From Phycisphaeraceae bacterium (GTDB lineage Bacteria; Planctomycetota; Phycisphaerae; Phycisphaerales; Zrk34): DNA of 16,529 bases. Positions 14,146 to 16,529 of this stretch are shown here, piece after piece. Below the pieces are notes generated by a model. It was not told the origin of the DNA, did no database searches, and worked only from the letters and a program-made list of their open reading frames with translations. Where the stretch lies: assembly GCA_028281485.1 (NCBI GenBank), contig JANQJT010000277.1, forward strand, positions 1 to 16,529, given 5' to 3'. The position numbers and the translations under genes were made by a program. Position 1 is the first letter of the stretch; each line of letters opens with the position of its first letter.

Positions 14146-15009
14146 GTGAGACGACAACCCAAGGCCTTCACGCTTGTCGAGTTGCTGGTTGTTGTGGCGA
14201 TCATCGGATTGCTGCTTGCGATCCTGCTGCCTTCCCTGAACATGGCGACCGACATCGCGCACCAGACCCGCGGCATGAGCAACCTCAAGCAGATGCTGCA
14301 GGGCTACACGTACTACAGCATGGAGAACCGGGGCAACCTGCTGTACGGCTATGCGCCGAACAACGTCAACGGCACAACCCTCTCGGCGACGTACCAGGGC
14401 CAAACGTTCAACGGCATCGTGGTCAATCGCTACCCGTGGCGTTTGGCGCCGTACGTCGAAGACGCGTTCAGGGTCTTCTACAGCAACAGCGAGGCGCCCG
14501 ATGCGCCCCAAGCCAGCGACCCGCCCGGCGAGGCGTTTTCCAAGGCCTACACGCTCAGCGTCAGCCCAACGTTCGGGATCAACTCCGTGTTCGTCGGCGG
14601 GCACTACGGCGTGTTCTACAAGGGCTTTAACCTGCAGGGTTCGACACACGTGCCCAACAACGGCAAGCACGTCGTCTTCCGCGACACACACGTGAAGAAC
14701 CCGTCGGGCCTGATCGGTTTCACCGAAACCCAGATGACCGGCGGCGGGGCGACGGAGTATACGGGCCTGCACTGGACGACACCGCCCAACGCGGACGTGG
14801 AGATGTGGCAGACGGACGCATCGGACGATCGCGCGTTTGAAGTGCTCAACACCTCGCGCGTCATCGGCCTGCCGAAGGGCCACTTCCGCAAGCAGACCAT
14901 CACCGGATTCCTCGACACGCACGTCGAGCGGCTCAACGCACGCGAGCTGGACAACATGACGCTCTGGGCCAATGAGGCCGACAGCACCGACGACTACATG
15001 ATCCCCTAG
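14146..15009 (+). CDS. Pseudopilin with type IV prepilin N-terminus
   Basis: A 287-residue protein starting at a GTG with GGGAG 7 bases before it. The leader R-R-Q-P-K-A is cut before F8, followed by T-L-V-E with the conserved Glu at +5 (E12) and the hydrophobic helix to residue 31. The residue before the cut is Ala rather than the usual Gly, as is frequent in planctomycete proteins of this type. The remainder (32-287) is a large soluble domain lacking obvious motifs; T-R-G-M-S-N-L-K-Q after the helix is the common planctomycete continuation. Such proteins assemble in type II secretion or type IV pilus-like systems, but planctomycetes carry many copies, so a role cannot be fixed. It leads a tight run of four genes. 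It lies 79 bases after the second PEP-CTERM gene. Confidence 0.85.
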   Translation: MRRQPKAFTLVELLVVVAIIGLLLAILLPSLNMATDIAHQTRGMSNLKQMLQGYTYYSMENRGNLLYGYAPNNVNGTTLSATYQGQTFNGIVVNRYPWRLAPYVEDAFRVFYSNSEAPDAPQASDPPGEAFSKAYTLSVSPTFGINSVFVGGHYGVFYKGFNLQGSTHVPNNGKHVVFRDTHVKNPSGLIGFTETQMTGGGATEYTGLHWTTPPNADVEMWQTDASDDRAFEVLNTSRVIGLPKGHFRKQTITGFLDTHVERLNARELDNMTLWANEADSTDDYMIP

Positions 15010-15018
15010 GACATCAAC

Positions 15019-15234
15019 ATGTGCATGAATGACGAGAATGACGTTCGACTGATGCGCTGCCCGCACGGCGCGTTTCACCTGCGTGTGGGAAACAGCACGC
15101 TGCATCTGACCGGCGAGCAGCTGCTGGCGATCTATCAGCAGACCAGCCGCTGCTTCCAGCACACCAAGGTCGACATCAACCAGGCGGAACCCAGCGGGAT
15201 CTGGCTTAGCCGTTACGGTCAATCTTCAAACTAA
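15019..15234 (+). CDS. Small Cys/His-rich protein of unknown function (71 residues)
   Basis: A 71-residue soluble protein, not recognised. It has an R-C-P-H-G-A-F-H-L motif (13-21), then H29, C45 and H48, so C14, H16, H20, H29, C45 and H48 could form a metal or heme site. The middle, T-L-H-L-T-G-E-Q-L-L-A-I-Y, suggests strand then helix. There is no signal peptide, so it is probably cytoplasmic. AGGAC sits 6 bases before the ATG; a second ATG lies two codons in. It starts 9 bases after the pseudopilin stop and ends 14 bases before the next gene, so it belongs to the same transcript. Its position in a hemP-linked cluster makes an iron or heme handling role worth testing, without direct proof. 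Confidence 0.75.
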   Translation: MCMNDENDVRLMRCPHGAFHLRVGNSTLHLTGEQLLAIYQQTSRCFQHTKVDINQAEPSGIWLSRYGQSSN

Positions 15235-15248
15235 GAAAGACGCGATCG

Positions 15249-15998
15249 ATGTCTATCCTCTGCGGTTTGTTGGCTCTCATCGGGACGCTGGCGACCGTGT
15301 TCAACCTCTCACTGGTCAACCGGCGGCGGGTGATTCTTGCGCTCAGCCTGCTGACGGGTGTGATCGTGTTCGCGATGCATCCGTGGACCGTGCAGATCAA
15401 TTTCTACCGCGTGTTTGAGTTGCTGACGGCCTACGGCTTTGCGGCCACGATCAGCGTCTACCTGATCTGCGAGGGGCTTGGTGTGATCGTCGCCTGTCAC
15501 ACGCTGTCGACGCGACACAATGGCGACGTGGCGACGCAACCCGAGCCTTGGCCGGGTGAGCGATTGGCGGCGTGGATCGGTCGGTACGTGCGTGGCGTGT
15601 TGTCCGTGGTGGTGTTATTGCCGACGGTACTGTTCATCATCACGCTGGCGGTGAGCCAGGCGTGGTTGTTCCACAACGTCAGCGGCGTGTCTTACACGCT
15701 GGTTGCGCTGATGCAGGCGGTGGGGGTGGCGGCGGTCCTGCCGATCGCCTGCTGGGCGTTCCGCTGGGCGTTGCCGCTGCTGCACTGGCGAATCGAGTTG
15801 CGGATCCTGTTGGCGATGTTGCAGGTCGGTCTGGCGATGTTCCTGCCCGTCCTGGCCGGCAACACGCAGACGTACAGCGACCCGTTCCCCATCGATCCGG
15901 TGCAAGTCGCGGTGGTTCTATTGAGTCTATTCGGCATCGCAACGGTGGGCTTTGCTGCCCAGCGTGTGCGGGCAAACCTCTCCGGTGCGAGGAACTGA
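15249..15998 (+). CDS. Polytopic membrane protein of unknown function
   Basis: A 249-residue protein with about seven membrane helices (roughly residues 1-22, 28-46, 55-82, 114-138, 146-172, 177-200 and 216-236). A polar loop of about 30 residues lies between the third and fourth, with P-E-P-W-P-G-E. No catalytic motif was recognised. It ends in TGA one base before the ATG of the ExbB/TolQ/MotA-like gene, so the two are almost surely translated together and may form one complex. Membrane proteins of about this size (DUF2162) occur next to MotA/TolQ/ExbB and DUF2149 genes in some archaea and bacteria; I cannot confirm membership from sequence reading alone. The ribosome binding site is weak (AAGAAAGACG). 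Confidence 0.75.
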   Translation: MSILCGLLALIGTLATVFNLSLVNRRRVILALSLLTGVIVFAMHPWTVQINFYRVFELLTAYGFAATISVYLICEGLGVIVACHTLSTRHNGDVATQPEPWPGERLAAWIGRYVRGVLSVVVLLPTVLFIITLAVSQAWLFHNVSGVSYTLVALMQAVGVAAVLPIACWAFRWALPLLHWRIELRILLAMLQVGLAMFLPVLAGNTQTYSDPFPIDPVQVAVVLLSLFGIATVGFAAQRVRANLSGARN

Positions 15999-15999
15999 T

Positions 16000-16529
16000 A
16001 TGAAGATGCTCACCGACATCCTCTACTGGATCTCCACGGGCCTGATGATCCCCGTGATCATCCTGCTCATCGTCGGTTTTGTCTGGTCGATCACGATCAT
16101 CGGCGGCTTCTACGGCTCGTACCTAGCCCGCCGGCGCTTGAAGCAGACCATGGCCGACGTTCACGAACAGCTGGAAAACCAATCGGTGCGCGAGGTCAAC
16201 TTCACCGCCATCGCCAAGCACCACCCGGCGTTGCACGGTGTGCTGAAGCGCATCGCCAAGCTCCAGTGGAACCCCGTCCACGCCGAGAAACAGCTCGTCG
16301 ACTTCGAGTTGCGGGGCGAGCGGGCGCTGAAATCATCCACCATGCTCATGCGGCTGGGCCCGATGCTCGGACTGATGGGCACGCTGATCCCGATGGGGCC
16401 GGCCCTGGTGGGGCTGGCGTCGGGCGACATCGCCCCGATGGCCGACAAGATGCAGGTCGCCTTCGCCACCACCGTGATCGGCATCTTCGTCGGCGGCGTC
16501 GGGTTCGTCACGCTGCTGGCACGCAAGGG
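16000..16529 (+). CDS. MotA/TolQ/ExbB-family proton channel, N-terminal part
   Basis: The ATG at 16000 follows the previous stop by one base; 176 codons are present before the right edge cuts the gene. Residues 8-40 form the first membrane helix (I-P-V-I-I-L-L-I-V-G-F-V). A cytoplasmic region rich in charged helices follows (46-115). The second helix carries the family signature R-L-G-P-M-L-G-L-M-G-T-L-I-P-M-G-P (about 120-136). A third begins in F-A-T-T-V-I-G-I-F-V-G-G-V-G-F (about 155-169), with the polar residues that line the proton path in ExbB and TolQ. Such channels use proton flow to drive TonB/TolA-like partners across the periplasm. Next to HemP, energising iron or heme import is the natural guess. 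The partner protein would lie beyond the window. Confidence 0.88.
   Translation, partial: MKMLTDILYWISTGLMIPVIILLIVGFVWSITIIGGFYGSYLARRRLKQTMADVHEQLENQSVREVNFTAIAKHHPALHGVLKRIAKLQWNPVHAEKQLVDFELRGERALKSSTMLMRLGPMLGLMGTLIPMGPALVGLASGDIAPMADKMQVAFATTVIGIFVGGVGFVTLLARK

Noticed and set aside
13987..15222. 411-codon minus-strand open frame
   Set aside because: Opposes the pseudopilin and the small Cys/His gene; composition and lack of motifs mark it as a shadow frame.
1..16529. CRISPR arrays, tRNA or rRNA genes, insertion sequences
   Set aside because: No regularly spaced repeats, no cloverleaf or rRNA-like sequence and no transposase were seen.

Overview
The window looks like a piece of a planctomycete chromosome, most likely from the Phycisphaerae. 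This rests on several traits seen together: two secreted proteins ending in PEP-CTERM sorting tails, one of them with a dockerin-like calcium-binding region; a pseudopilin with the AFTLVELLVV-type start common in that phylum; GC-rich genes; and often weak ribosome binding sites. The assignment is inferred from gene content only.

Layout. Bases 1-893 (minus strand) hold a MarR-type regulator followed by the start of an RND efflux periplasmic adaptor that runs off the left edge. Bases 894-1444 hold no convincing gene. Bases 1445-3894 (minus) form a cyclic-di-GMP block: a REC-GGDEF-HD response regulator, a PilZ-domain protein preceded by a hairpin-rich leader, and a 43-residue membrane protein too short for most gene callers. 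Bases 4154-7329 (plus) hold a large membrane CHASE-PAS histidine kinase, preceded by a possible 24-codon leader ORF that overlaps its start, and a single-domain Rcp1-like response regulator, followed by hairpins and a terminator. The kinase and the c-di-GMP regulator are divergent and may belong to one signalling network.

Bases 7571-11308 (minus) hold an FbpABC-type ferric iron ABC transporter: lipoprotein, fused double permease and ATPase. Across a 349-base intergenic region, on the plus strand, lies a cluster that starts with the hemin uptake protein HemP. It continues with two paralogous PEP-CTERM proteins, a pseudopilin, a 71-residue Cys/His-rich protein, a polytopic membrane protein and the start of an ExbB/TolQ/MotA-type proton channel cut by the right edge. 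The last four genes are tightly spaced.

The most interesting signal is in the intergenic region 11309-11657. It contains two 17-bp Fur-like palindromes with identical outer arms (TTGAGA and TCTCAA). One fits exactly in the spacer between the -35 and -10 of a predicted fbpA promoter. The other lies on the hemP side, just upstream of a degenerate second box. This argues that the transporter and the hemP cluster form an iron-controlled divergon. If so, the PEP-CTERM pair, the pseudopilin and the proton channel would be candidates for an undescribed envelope iron or heme acquisition system. That last step is inference.
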